Below the pieces are notes generated by a model that was not told the DNA's origin, did no database searches, and was given only the letters and a program-made list of their open reading frames with translations. Shown in pieces: positions 35,659-43,206 of a DNA stretch of 64,000 bases (positions are counted from its first letter, which is position 1; every line of letters starts with the position of its first letter). The stretch spans positions 1-64,000 of the forward strand of contig JASHOH010000006.1 of NCBI GenBank assembly GCA_030041215.1, read 5' to 3'. Source of the DNA: Candidatus Sulfotelmatobacter sp. (GTDB taxonomy: Bacteria > Acidobacteriota > Terriglobia > Terriglobales > Acidobacteriaceae). A program made the position numbers and the translations under genes.

Positions 35659-36459
35659 TCAATCCAGCTTCTCAGGAGCGGCGGGGTTCGGCTCGTTCTC
35701 TGGTTTCTTCGGTTCCTCTTTTTCTGCCGGTTGATCATCATTTTTCACCACGTATTCGACAATCAGCGAGATGCGGCGGTTGGCAGGATCGAGCGGGTTA
35801 TCGGGCTTTCGCAGATGTTGATCGGCAAAGCCGCGGACCTGCGTGATCTGATCAGGGCGAATGCCGTTGGCCTGCATCAAACGGCGCGTGGAGTTCGCGC
35901 GGTCGGTGGAAAGCTCCCAATTGCTGTAAGTGCCGCTGCCGGCATAGGGTTTCGAGTCAGTGTGGCCTTCGATCGATATTTTGTTCGGCAGCTTGCCTAG
36001 TTCCTGTGCCAGAGTGATCAGCAGGTCTTTGCCATCAGCGTTCAGATTGGGGCTGCCGATGTCGAAAAACGTTCCGGCGGCCGATTCCATCAGCTCGATG
36101 CGCAGCCCCTCCGGCGTAACGGTGATTTCTATCTGATTTTTGATCTTGTCCAATTCGGGTAACTGCCGAATCGCGTTTTGTAGTTCGTCCTTGAGCTTGG
36201 GCATGTTGTCTTTGGTGAGGATGAAGTTTTCTCCCGCACCGAGCATGTTGCTGCCAATTTTTTTCGAGCTTCCGGTTGGATCTTTGAAGTAACCGCCGAC
36301 CGCTTCCTGAACCTTCTTGCTGGCATTCAACAGCCAGAGAACGATGAACAGCGCCATCATGGCGGTGACGAAATCAGCATAGGCGACCTTCCACGCCCCG
36401 CAGTGGTGGCCGTGGCCGCTCTTTTTTTTGACGATGATGATGGGGCGTGTCTTGTCCAT
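35659..36459 (-). CDS. motB: Flagellar stator protein MotB
   Basis: 266 residues. A short cytosolic start (KKKSGHGHHCGAWKVAYADF) leads into one membrane helix (YADFVTAMMALFIVLWLL) with the proton-carrying Asp conserved in ADF. A plug/linker region follows, then a C-terminal OmpA-like peptidoglycan-binding domain: ISIEGHTDSKPYAG, NWELSTDRANSTRRLM, VRGFADQHLRKPDNPLDPANRRISL. The gene appears intact. It follows the motA remnant by 15 bp. As the upstream motA lacks its first half, a complete stator cannot be built from this locus alone. Confidence 0.93.
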   Translation of the reverse strand: MDKTRPIIIVKKKSGHGHHCGAWKVAYADFVTAMMALFIVLWLLNASKKVQEAVGGYFKDPTGSSKKIGSNMLGAGENFILTKDNMPKLKDELQNAIRQLPELDKIKNQIEITVTPEGLRIELMESAAGTFFDIGSPNLNADGKDLLITLAQELGKLPNKISIEGHTDSKPYAGSGTYSNWELSTDRANSTRRLMQANGIRPDQITQVRGFADQHLRKPDNPLDPANRRISLIVEYVVKNDDQPAEKEEPKKPENEPNPAAPEKLD

Positions 36460-36474
36460 GGATTTGGTGATTCG

Positions 36475-37035
36475 CTACCTGGCAGCCGTGGCGGCAGCGG
36501 CCTGCGGCTCCGTCGCAGGCTCCGCCGTTTTCTTCCGGCAAGCTGCTTCGACTTCGCGGAAAGACGGGCGCACATGCCCGGGGATTGCGCGGCGCGCCAC
36601 TTCCACCGCCATGATCGGCGCCGTCCCCCGCAGGAAGGAAATCATCAGAACGCGCAGGACGTAAAGATAGGCATGCTCCTCTTCTGCCGCCTTGCTCATG
36701 TTGGCGGCGATGGGGCCGATCAATCCGTAGCAAAGCAGAATGCCGAGAAATGTTCCCACCAGCGCCGCGGCGACTTTTTTGCCGATTTCTTCCGGCGGTC
36801 CACCCATTGCCTGCATAGTGATGACTACTCCCAGCACTGCTGCGACAATTCCTAGTCCGGGCATGGAATCAGCCATGGTACTTAGAGCTGTCGTCGGCTG
36901 CGATGCGTCGTGATGATGCACTTCCAGGTCGAGGTCGAGCAGCTGGTCGAGATCGAAGGCATCGATGCCGGTGATGGCCATCCGCAAGGAATCGCAGACG
37001 AAATCCTGCACATGATGCTTTTTCAGAACAGCGGA
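36475..37035 (-). pseudogene. motA: motA remnant, 5' half missing
   Basis: Clear MotA homology starts at SAVLKKHHVQDFVCDSLR and runs to the end. It covers the cytosolic loop (DLDLEVHHHDA), TM3 (SMPGLGIVAAVLGVVITMQAM), TM4 (ALVGTFLGILLCYGLIGPIAAN), and the C-terminal region with APIMAVEVARRAIP. Roughly the first 110 residues, including TM1 and TM2, are absent. Immediately upstream is a GCN tract coding nine Ala (37036-37062), then DNA belonging to a PAS gene in a different frame. The open frame continues to 37539 but reads the PAS DNA out of frame. Most simply this is the product of a deletion. Confidence 0.8.
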
Positions 37036-37117
37036 AGCGGCCGCAGCAGCGGCTGCGGCAGCACCGTAAACCGCACGGCTCTCCTCGAGGCTCTGCTGGG
37101 CGCGCTGCAACTGTGTG

Positions 37118-37417
37118 CACGGGAGTGCGATGTCCGGACTTGTGATGGACCAACCCTTCCGTTTGCACTGGCTTGGCTTCGCATAGCGCAGTTGTGATCG
37201 GGCACATCTCGCACACTTCGCAGCTTTCCTAGTTGCAATGCAAGAGAATGTTCTCGGAGCAGACATGGCCCAGCACCTCGATGCGCGCGTAGCCACTGAT
37301 CTGCTCGGCGCCGTCGCTCCAGAAAACGATTTTTTTTTGCAGATCAAGCACACAGACTCCCACCTGCAACTGGTTGAGGATGTCTCGGTAAACATCTGGA
37401 TCCTGGAAGGCAGACAT
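37118..37417 (-). pseudogene. PAS-domain gene fragment with internal TAG
   Basis: From ATG 37417 the frame reads a PAS domain: YRDILNQLQVGVCVLDLQ, VFWSDGAEQISGY, EVLGHVCSENILLHCN. It then hits TAG at 37229-37231. The same frame resumes with ESCEVCEMCPITTALCEAK and LVHHKSGHRTPV, a normal continuation of this PAS type with its Cys cluster. After 37118 homology ends at the motA junction. Such N-terminal PAS domains usually precede GGDEF or histidine-kinase outputs, which are missing here. So the fragment carries both a nonsense codon and a 3' deletion. Confidence 0.8.
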
Positions 37418-37641
37418 GGCATGAACGCAGTGCTGACGAGTTTTCTATCGGCGGAATAGCAGCCCGACTTCATGCCCGGCGAGGGCGGCATAGAGACTGA
37501 AATTGTGCCTAACCTGTCGTGTTTACAGTGCATTAACAACCTAACACTTTTGGGTCAGGCAGTGGCACGAGGGTGCCATTTGCAAGACTCTCCCCGGGAT
37601 GTAACTTGACAAGTGAGCAGTTCTGGGGGAGGGCTGCCCGG

Positions 37642-37681
37642 GCGCCTCGATCTCACTGAGATTGAGGCGCTCGTTATTTTT
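37642..37681 (+). terminator. Terminator-like hairpin without an upstream gene
   Basis: GCGCCTC at 37642-37648 pairs with GAGGCGC at 37664-37670. The stem is extended inside by ATCTCA/TGAGAT around a small loop, with a G-T wobble. It is followed by TCGTTATTTTT. It is oriented for plus-strand transcripts, yet no plus-strand gene lies upstream within 500 bp. Confidence 0.5.
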
Positions 37682-37702
37682 GGGCGAGATTCTTGATGTG
37701 GG

Positions 37703-37722
37703 GGCGGGCACTCCTGCCCGCC
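37703..37722. repeat. GGCGGGCA palindrome
   Basis: GGCGGGCA-CTCC-TGCCCGCC, a perfect 8-bp stem with a 4-base loop in non-coding DNA. It is similar in kind to the che-operon palindromes but has a different sequence and no T-tract. Confidence 0.7.
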
Positions 37723-37952
37723 GAATACGCGCCCATTCTGAAGCCTTTCCCTGGCTAAGTCCGATGGCACCGCCTCCGCTTACCAGGCCTTGCCTTCGCA
37801 TCTTTGGCGGTTGATCATCTTCTCCCATCTTCGGTGGTCAAACCTGCGTGTATGATATTCACCACCTTCCGAAACTTTCGCGTGCCTGGTGAATCCCATC
37901 TGCAAGCCTGGCAAATCAAAGGGCGTGAATCGAGCATGTTGAAGAATCACTT

Positions 37953-38660
37953 ATGGACGAGAAGAAATTTCGCCAGAACAGCCGCCGTGAATTGCTCAAA
38001 CTGACGCCGGTACTGGCGCTGGGCGCATTCGCGATTCCAAACCTGCAAGAAGGATTGCTGAAAAAGGGATTGCGCTTCAGCGATTGGACTGCGGCGCGGC
38101 TGTTCCGGCCGCGTCATCTGGCGACTACATTCGATGATTCGGAAGTGACTCCGTTCGAGAAGTTCCCTCTGAACACTTACGACGTGGATGATCCGGGAGT
38201 GATTTTTGAAAACTGGACTTTGACCGTGAGTGGCGCGGTACAAAAGCCGGGTGACTATACGCTGGAGCAGATACAAGCGCTGCCGCGCGTGCGGCAAAAC
38301 ACGCGGCATATCTGCGTCGAGGGCTGGGACGTCATCGGCCGCTTTGGTGGCGCGCGGCTTTCCGATTTTCTGGGTTTGATTGGCGCAGATCCTACGGCGC
38401 GCTTTATTACAGTGAACTGCGCCGACGATTATTACGAATCGCTGGACATGGCGACGGCGATGCATCAGCAGACGCTATTGTGTTACGAGATGTACGATCG
38501 TCCGCTCACGCGCGAGCACGGCGCGCCGCTGCGCCTGCAGATTCCGACAAAGATTGGCTACAAGCAGGCGAAATATTTGACGGACTTGAAGGTCACGCAC
38601 GTGCTTGATCGGCTGGGATACTGGGAAGATCAGGGGTATTCGTGGTTCTACGGGCTGTAG
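37953..38660 (+). CDS. Sulfite oxidase-like molybdopterin oxidoreductase
   Basis: 235 residues. The N-terminus NSRRELLKLTPVLALGAFA looks like a twin-Arg export signal. The rest is the molybdopterin-binding domain of the sulfite oxidase/MsrP superfamily: WTLTVSGAVQKPGDYTLEQ, the molybdenum-ligand Cys in HICVEGWDVIGRFGG, and GAPLRLQIPTKIGYKQAKYL. It has no C-terminal dimerisation domain. The next gene, a b-type cytochrome 66 bp downstream, is a likely quinone-side partner, as in YedYZ-type pairs. The substrate is unknown. Confidence 0.88.
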   Translation: MDEKKFRQNSRRELLKLTPVLALGAFAIPNLQEGLLKKGLRFSDWTAARLFRPRHLATTFDDSEVTPFEKFPLNTYDVDDPGVIFENWTLTVSGAVQKPGDYTLEQIQALPRVRQNTRHICVEGWDVIGRFGGARLSDFLGLIGADPTARFITVNCADDYYESLDMATAMHQQTLLCYEMYDRPLTREHGAPLRLQIPTKIGYKQAKYLTDLKVTHVLDRLGYWEDQGYSWFYGL

Positions 38661-38691
38661 AGGTGCGCGTCTGCGGAAATCAAGAAACTTA

Positions 38692-38718
38692 ACCACGGAG
38701 GGCACGGGTTACACGGGG
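38692..38718. repeat. Three degenerate 9-bp tandem units
   Basis: ACCACGGAG, GGCACGGGT and TACACGGGG: three consecutive 9-mers sharing CACGG, in the 66-bp spacer between the oxidoreductase and cytochrome genes. Confidence 0.6.
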
Positions 38719-38726
38719 TAAAGCTG

Positions 38727-39425
38727 ATGAGTGGTGTAGTGGTTGAGATTACGCGGCAAAAAGGCAAAGACGAGCCAATCGTCGTCGGGCGCGGAGTGTA
38801 TGAACACCCATTCATCGTGCGGTTGTGCCATTGGCTAAATACGATTGCTCTGTTCGTGATGGTAGGCAGCGGGCTTCAAATCTTTCGCGCGTTTCCCAGC
38901 TTTGGGGCGAAGATTCCGCAGAAGGATTTGCTGCACTGGCCGAAGCAGTTTGCCATTGGCGGATGGCTGGGCGGGGCTCTGCAATGGCATCTGACCTTCA
39001 TGTGGATTTATATCGCGACCGGCGTGGTTTACATCGCGTATCAGATTTTTAGCGGGAATTATCGTCAAGTCTTGTTCACGCACCGTGACATTCCTGATGT
39101 GTGGCCGATGGTGAGGCATTACTTCTTTTTTGGTCCTAAGCCGCCGACGCGGGAAGCTTACAACGCGCTCCAAAAGCAGGCTTATACGACGGCGATTGTG
39201 CTGGGCATTCTGTCGGTAGCGACTGGATTTGCGGTGTGGAAACCGATTCAGTTTTCCTGGCTGGCGTGGATGATGGGCGGCTTTCACTATGCCCGTATCT
39301 GGCACTTCGCTGTGATGTGGGCAATGGTGGCTTTTGTTTTAGGACATCTGGTCATGGTGATTCTGCACGGATGGAACAATTTTGTTTCCATGTTGACGGG
39401 GTGGAAGAAGGATCCAGAGTATTAG
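38727..39425 (+). CDS. Cytochrome b561-type membrane protein
   Basis: 232 residues with four to five membrane helices. His residues placed in helices suit two b haems: RLCHWLNTIALFVMVGSG (TM1), LQWHLTFMWIYIATGVVYIA, and the late pair GGFHYARIWHFAVMW with VLGHLVMVILHGWNN. It resembles Ni/Fe-hydrogenase-type b cytochromes and the b partner of sulfite oxidase-like enzymes. It lies just downstream of the Tat-exported molybdenum enzyme and probably passes electrons between it and the quinone pool. Confidence 0.87.
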   Translation: MSGVVVEITRQKGKDEPIVVGRGVYEHPFIVRLCHWLNTIALFVMVGSGLQIFRAFPSFGAKIPQKDLLHWPKQFAIGGWLGGALQWHLTFMWIYIATGVVYIAYQIFSGNYRQVLFTHRDIPDVWPMVRHYFFFGPKPPTREAYNALQKQAYTTAIVLGILSVATGFAVWKPIQFSWLAWMMGGFHYARIWHFAVMWAMVAFVLGHLVMVILHGWNNFVSMLTGWKKDPEY

Positions 39426-39455
39426 ATCGGTTGACGACTTCAACTTCAAAATCTT

Positions 39456-39510
39456 AAATCGCAAACGCCGCTAAGAAAGGCCCTAAAGAGCGCAAAGCAA
39501 GAGCGCAAAG
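39456..39510. repeat. Imperfect GCGCAAAG-type repeats
   Basis: A purine-rich run upstream of the sigma factor gene containing CGCTAAGAAAG, CCCTAAAGAGCGCAAAG and CAAGAGCGCAAAG, an imperfect repetition of a CTAAAG/GCGCAAAG unit. It is non-coding; the unit boundaries are fuzzy. Confidence 0.5.
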
Positions 39511-39525
39511 AAAAGCAGCCCGCGC

Positions 39526-40194
39526 ATGGAAAGCAAGGCATTGAACACTGCCATCGGTAATCCGGAGCAGAGTGCCGCCTCGCGTGAGCGGGAGTTGATC
39601 CTGGCCGTGCAAGGCGGCCAGCGGGAGTTGTTCTACGAACTGGTCCGGCCATATGAGCGGCGGGTTTACGCTGCGGCGCTGGCAATCCTCCGTAATGAAC
39701 ATGACGCCGAAGACGCCTCGCAGGAAGCCATGCTGAAGGCTCTGGCCAAGATCCGGCAGTTCCGTGCGGAGGCGCGCTTCAGCACCTGGCTCATCCAGAT
39801 CACAGTCAACGAAGCTCTAATGCGCCGCAGAAGGGAGCGAACGGTGGTCATCGAAGGCATTGACGATCACGAGCCTGACGAAGGCGAGTATATGCCGCGC
39901 GATTTTGCCGACTGGCGCGAGATTCCCTCCGAAGCGCTGGAGCGCAAGGAAGTGCGCCAGCATCTGGCGAAGGCGCTGGCCTCGCTCGACAGGAAATATC
40001 GCGAGGTCTTTGTGCTGCGCGACATGGAGCACCTCAACATTCAGGAAACGGCGGAGGCGCTGGGAATTTCTATCGCCTCGGTGAAGACGCGGCTGCTGCG
40101 GGCGCGGCTGATGCTGCGCGATCTGCTGGCCGCTGGATGGGAGCAGGGCTGGTTCAGCCGGCTTCCATTCGAGAAGGGGACCAAGCCATGGTAG
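39526..40194 (+). CDS. ECF-family RNA polymerase sigma factor
   Basis: 222 residues. Region 2 (about 30-100) has FYELVRPYERRVYAAALAILRN, DAEDASQEAMLKAL and FSTWLIQITVNEALMRRRR. A linker of acidic residues follows, then region 4 (about 145-200) with LDRKYREVFVLRDMEHLNI and IASVKTRLLRAR. It directs RNA polymerase to a small regulon. Its stop overlaps the start of the anti-sigma gene by 7 bp, so the pair is coupled. A repeat-rich spacer precedes it and no autoregulatory promoter was recognised. Confidence 0.93.
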   Translation: MESKALNTAIGNPEQSAASRERELILAVQGGQRELFYELVRPYERRVYAAALAILRNEHDAEDASQEAMLKALAKIRQFRAEARFSTWLIQITVNEALMRRRRERTVVIEGIDDHEPDEGEYMPRDFADWREIPSEALERKEVRQHLAKALASLDRKYREVFVLRDMEHLNIQETAEALGISIASVKTRLLRARLMLRDLLAAGWEQGWFSRLPFEKGTKPW

Positions 40195-40847
40195 ACCAGA
40201 AAATGTCGAGCTGCGAAGAAGTCTGGCGCGAGATTTCGAATTACATCGACGAAGACGTAGAGACTGGCCTGCGCGCGGAGATGGACGATCATTTGAAGAT
40301 GTGCCCGCGTTGCGCTTCGGTACTGGCGGGAATGCAAAATGTAGTGAAGCTGTACGGCGATGAGCGCATGCTGGAGGTGCCGGCGGGATTCAGCGTTCGT
40401 TTGGAAAAACGGATCGAGCGAGGACTAGCGACAGATCTTCGCGAGCGTCGGCAGTGGTGGTCGAGTTGGATGGCCTGGCTGATACCGGTGGCGGCTGTGT
40501 TGTTGATTGCCGGAGGCATATGGCTGGCCAATCCGTCGGGATTCAGAAATCCGTTGAGATCGCAACATGCGGAGCCGGCGAAGAATATTCCTCCTGATCT
40601 TCAGGTCGTAGTTTCGGACGGGGAGAAGCTGTTTCATCTGCCGGGATGCAAATTCATCAAGGACCCGAATTCAGAGCGCACGATGACCGCCAAAGAAGCG
40701 ATCCAGGAGGGCTATGCGCCGTGCACGCGGTGTCTGCGGCAGTATTTGAAGACTGGATTGATCAGTCCGCATGGGCAGGCCGGCGATAAGGACGACGAAG
40801 CGGAAGAAGAACAAGAACAGCCGATCGTCGGAGCGGCGGTGCAGTAG
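40188..40847 (+). CDS. Membrane anti-sigma factor with zf-HC2 and Ada-like Cys module
   Basis: 219 residues from ATG 40188; the longer upstream frame overlaps the sigma gene too far. The cytosolic N-terminus has a zinc anti-sigma motif (DDHLKMCPRCASVL; His-x3-Cys-x2-Cys). One membrane helix follows (about 86-106, WMAWLIPVAAVLLIAGGIWLA). The periplasmic part contains FHLPGCKFIKD and EGYAPCTRCL, a His/Cys-x-x-Cys pattern like Ada-type metal-binding modules, then a Glu-rich tail. It should hold the upstream sigma factor at the membrane. The external Cys module could sense metal or redox state, which is an inference. Confidence 0.85.
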   Translation: MVDQKMSSCEEVWREISNYIDEDVETGLRAEMDDHLKMCPRCASVLAGMQNVVKLYGDERMLEVPAGFSVRLEKRIERGLATDLRERRQWWSSWMAWLIPVAAVLLIAGGIWLANPSGFRNPLRSQHAEPAKNIPPDLQVVVSDGEKLFHLPGCKFIKDPNSERTMTAKEAIQEGYAPCTRCLRQYLKTGLISPHGQAGDKDDEAEEEQEQPIVGAAVQ

Positions 40848-40923
40848 TGGCCGTGGTGAACAGATCATGTCGTCGGATCCGAAGCAGGTGACATTGTTCG
40901 TGGAAGGTGAGCTCCCCAGTCGT

Positions 40924-42147
40924 TCACGGCACCATTTGGATCACCATGGTTGCGAAGTCGATGCGCACTTCGCGCGGTTGACTGAGGACATCAAGACCGA
41001 GATGGCCATAATGGAAATCGTCGCCAACGGGCTTAGAGAAAACATTTGCGGGACGCAAGGTTGCCTCGAAACCGCCGACCCGGAACCGGATCTCGGGCAA
41101 CTCCGTAATCTGGCGCTCGTTCGAACCACCGGTTTCCGTGACTTTCCTTGTGCGTTTTGAGCCGCGTTCCTTTAACAGCGCGGGGAAATCATCGGCGAAG
41201 CGTGTCCAGAATTGCGAGCCGGCACTCTCGCCGCTGTCCAGGATGAAGTCGAGCTGCCTACCTTGAAATTCGATGCGGGTTACGGGATTGAGTCCGTCGA
41301 AACACAAATTCGCGTCCACTGATGCGGGACCGGCGGACCCAAAGCCTGACTCGAAGGCTCCATCCGCCTTCCACGCAAGCGACCGCAGCGCGATGGGAAC
41401 CTGGATGCCGATCACTCCCCGTTCACCCGCCTTCAGATCGCTCATCGGCTCCTGAGAATCCGGTAAGACAAGGAAGGCAACATTTCGGAGAATCGAATCA
41501 CCGACGGTCAGCTCGTCCACCACCGCCGTTCGAATCTTGGCTGTCCCTCCGGCCCCATCCTTGACGCTCGCAGAGGTTTCATCTACAGCGATCCCGAACA
41601 GCGCAGCCTCTTTTTCGCTGATCATCGAAAAGTTCGCGCCCGTGTCGAGCGCCCAGTGCGCGATCTTGCCGTGAATGGAGGTGGGCGGCACGATGCCATC
41701 ACGGTCCGCCTGGCCTTGAAAATGGCTGGGGCGATTGCGTGCGATGGATTGATCAGGATGCCGGCTCCACGCGGCAAAGAGCAATCGCGCATTGGTCAGG
41801 TCGGCCCGGCCTGGCTTTATTTTTAGAGCCTCATCGATTTCCCGCAACGCCTCATGATACCGCCCCAAGCGGCCATAGAGATCAATGAGCATGTCGCGGG
41901 CATCGGCCGCTTCCTTCGTCGCTGGGTTGAGCCTTACCGCTTCGTTTAGGTATTTCTCGGCTGATTGTGGATCATTGAAAGCGGAAGCAATGGCGCCCTT
42001 GTAGAGCACGGGGGCTTCCTGGTTCTTGAGGACATCGCGCAGTTCGAACCAGCGGTGCTGGTCATAGAGTGTCTTCGGCGAAGGCTTGTTTGTGACGGCT
42101 GTGGAACTCAGAAAGATCAGAGCGAACGCGAAAATCGCCTTGCTCAT
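40924..42147 (-). CDS. Exported TPR plus retropepsin-like aspartic protease
   Basis: 407 residues from ATG 42147, chosen for AGGTGAGG upstream; the longer frame to 42207 has none. A signal peptide (about 1-18) is followed by a short TPR-like helical region (about 35-115, EKYLNEAVRLNPATKEA) and two retropepsin-type halves. Each half has an Asp motif: WALDTGANFSMIS and FILDSGESAGSQF. The second reads D-S-G-E rather than D-T/S-G-A. Both active-site Asp residues are therefore present in one chain. Substrate unknown. Confidence 0.8.
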   Translation of the reverse strand: MSKAIFAFALIFLSSTAVTNKPSPKTLYDQHRWFELRDVLKNQEAPVLYKGAIASAFNDPQSAEKYLNEAVRLNPATKEAADARDMLIDLYGRLGRYHEALREIDEALKIKPGRADLTNARLLFAAWSRHPDQSIARNRPSHFQGQADRDGIVPPTSIHGKIAHWALDTGANFSMISEKEAALFGIAVDETSASVKDGAGGTAKIRTAVVDELTVGDSILRNVAFLVLPDSQEPMSDLKAGERGVIGIQVPIALRSLAWKADGAFESGFGSAGPASVDANLCFDGLNPVTRIEFQGRQLDFILDSGESAGSQFWTRFADDFPALLKERGSKRTRKVTETGGSNERQITELPEIRFRVGGFEATLRPANVFSKPVGDDFHYGHLGLDVLSQPREVRIDFATMVIQMVP

Positions 42148-42231
42148 GTTTTCGTCCTCACCTTTTAAACGCGACTGCGAAACGAACGGCCCTCGCCGCG
42201 TGGACATTGGCTTCGTGCTGCATTAAAGGAT

Positions 42232-43032
42232 CTACTGCAACGGCCCACTCTTCGCCAGCTGCATCTCTGTCTTCCGAATCATCTGCAGCCACAAAGAATC
42301 CGGATCGGAACTGAATACCGTGCCGGCGTCTGCCGGAAAAACGAACCACGCCCCCAGTTGCACCTCGGTCCGCAATTGCTCTTTTGTCCATCCAGCGTAT
42401 CCCACATAAACGTGAAAAACGCCAGCGTCAGGGCGGGCCGAAATGGTTCGTTCGAAGAGGGTCTCGTCGGAAATCAGGTAAACGCTGCCGAAGACGTTTT
42501 CAGCTCCTTCGATCTTGCTCGACGACTGAAACAGCGCAAACACGGCCGGATGTCCGACAGGGCCTCCGAGATAGATCGGGTCGGAGCGGTCTTTCGCGCC
42601 CTTGAGATCAAGCGCTCGTGAAAGCGGGACATCGGTGCGCCGGTTGAGAACCAGCCCGAGTACGCCTTTTTCGTCGTAGCGAACCAGCAGGATCACCGTT
42701 CCTGCAAAATGCGGATCGCCGAGTTCGCGGCTTGCCACCAGCAACTTTCCGGCCGCCAGACTCTTGGCATTCTGCGATTGAATCGGAAGAAGCGCCGCCA
42801 GCAGCATTTCGCCTTCCGTGCGCAACGCCTTGACCCAATGCGATCGACTTGGCTTGTTCGCCGGATGGCGCCCGTACAAAAACGACCTATCAGCGGCCAG
42901 CACCGGACCGTGCAACCACGTATTGAACCTCGCCACATCAAATTCCGCGGTGTAAGGATTTAGCTTTCCGGGAGCTGCGAACGTAACAATCGTGACCAGC
43001 ATTGCGAGGAAGCACGATTTGCGCAGAGACAT
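42232..43032 (-). CDS. Exported YqgE/AlgH (UPF0301)-like protein
   Basis: 266 residues from ATG 43032 (GGAAGGAGAG upstream). A signal peptide (about 1-22) and ~75-residue extension come before the AlgH-like domain: [52 protein letters not shown] and [13 protein letters not shown]. Typical AlgH proteins are ~190 residues and cytosolic, so export and the extension are unusual. Function of the family is not settled. It is divergent from the Ser/Thr kinase gene. Confidence 0.8.
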   Translation of the reverse strand: MSLRKSCFLAMLVTIVTFAAPGKLNPYTAEFDVARFNTWLHGPVLAADRSFLYGRHPANKPSRSHWVKALRTEGEMLLAALLPIQSQNAKSLAAGKLLVASRELGDPHFAGTVILLVRYDEKGVLGLVLNRRTDVPLSRALDLKGAKDRSDPIYLGGPVGHPAVFALFQSSSKIEGAENVFGSVYLISDETLFERTISARPDAGVFHVYVGYAGWTKEQLRTEVQLGAWFVFPADAGTVFSSDPDSLWLQMIRKTEMQLAKSGPLQ

Positions 43033-43119
43033 GAGCGCTCTCCTTCCGCCGAACAACGAACTGACCTCATTAACGGTCACAGGTTGCCACTTATACCTCA
43101 GCATACGCTGTTTACGATT

Positions 43120-43134
43120 TGTGTCTGTGACACA
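43120..43134. promoter_or_regulatory. Operator-like palindrome in divergent promoter region
   Basis: TGTGTC-TGT-GACACA, a perfect 6-bp dyad with a 3-base centre, 87 bp upstream of the AlgH-like start and 73 bp upstream of the kinase start. It could bind a dimeric regulator of either gene. No family was matched. Confidence 0.3.
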
Positions 43135-43206
43135 TCTGCTACATTGTTGACTGCCTTCGTTGACTTCCCCTTCGCAACGCTCCTACCATTGCACTCGGAA
43201 TCCGGC

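Larger units (their letters stand above)
37418..37952. other. Gene-free interval
   Basis: 535 bp between the divergent PAS remnant and the molybdopterin oxidoreductase. It contains a plus-oriented terminator-like hairpin (37642-37681), a GGCGGGCA palindrome (37703-37722), and a TGGCAC-GAGG-GTGCCA dyad near 37563-37578. A 95-residue minus frame across it reads repeat DNA and is not credible. The last ~150 bp should hold the promoter of the plus-strand gene; no clear boxes were seen. Confidence 0.5.

Noticed and set aside
36475..37539. One 354-residue MotA fusion protein
   Set aside because: The first ~150 codons read PAS-gene DNA in the wrong frame, so the long frame is an accident.
37541..37828. 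95-residue minus-strand frame
   Set aside because: It runs through two palindromes and has no conserved look or ribosome site.
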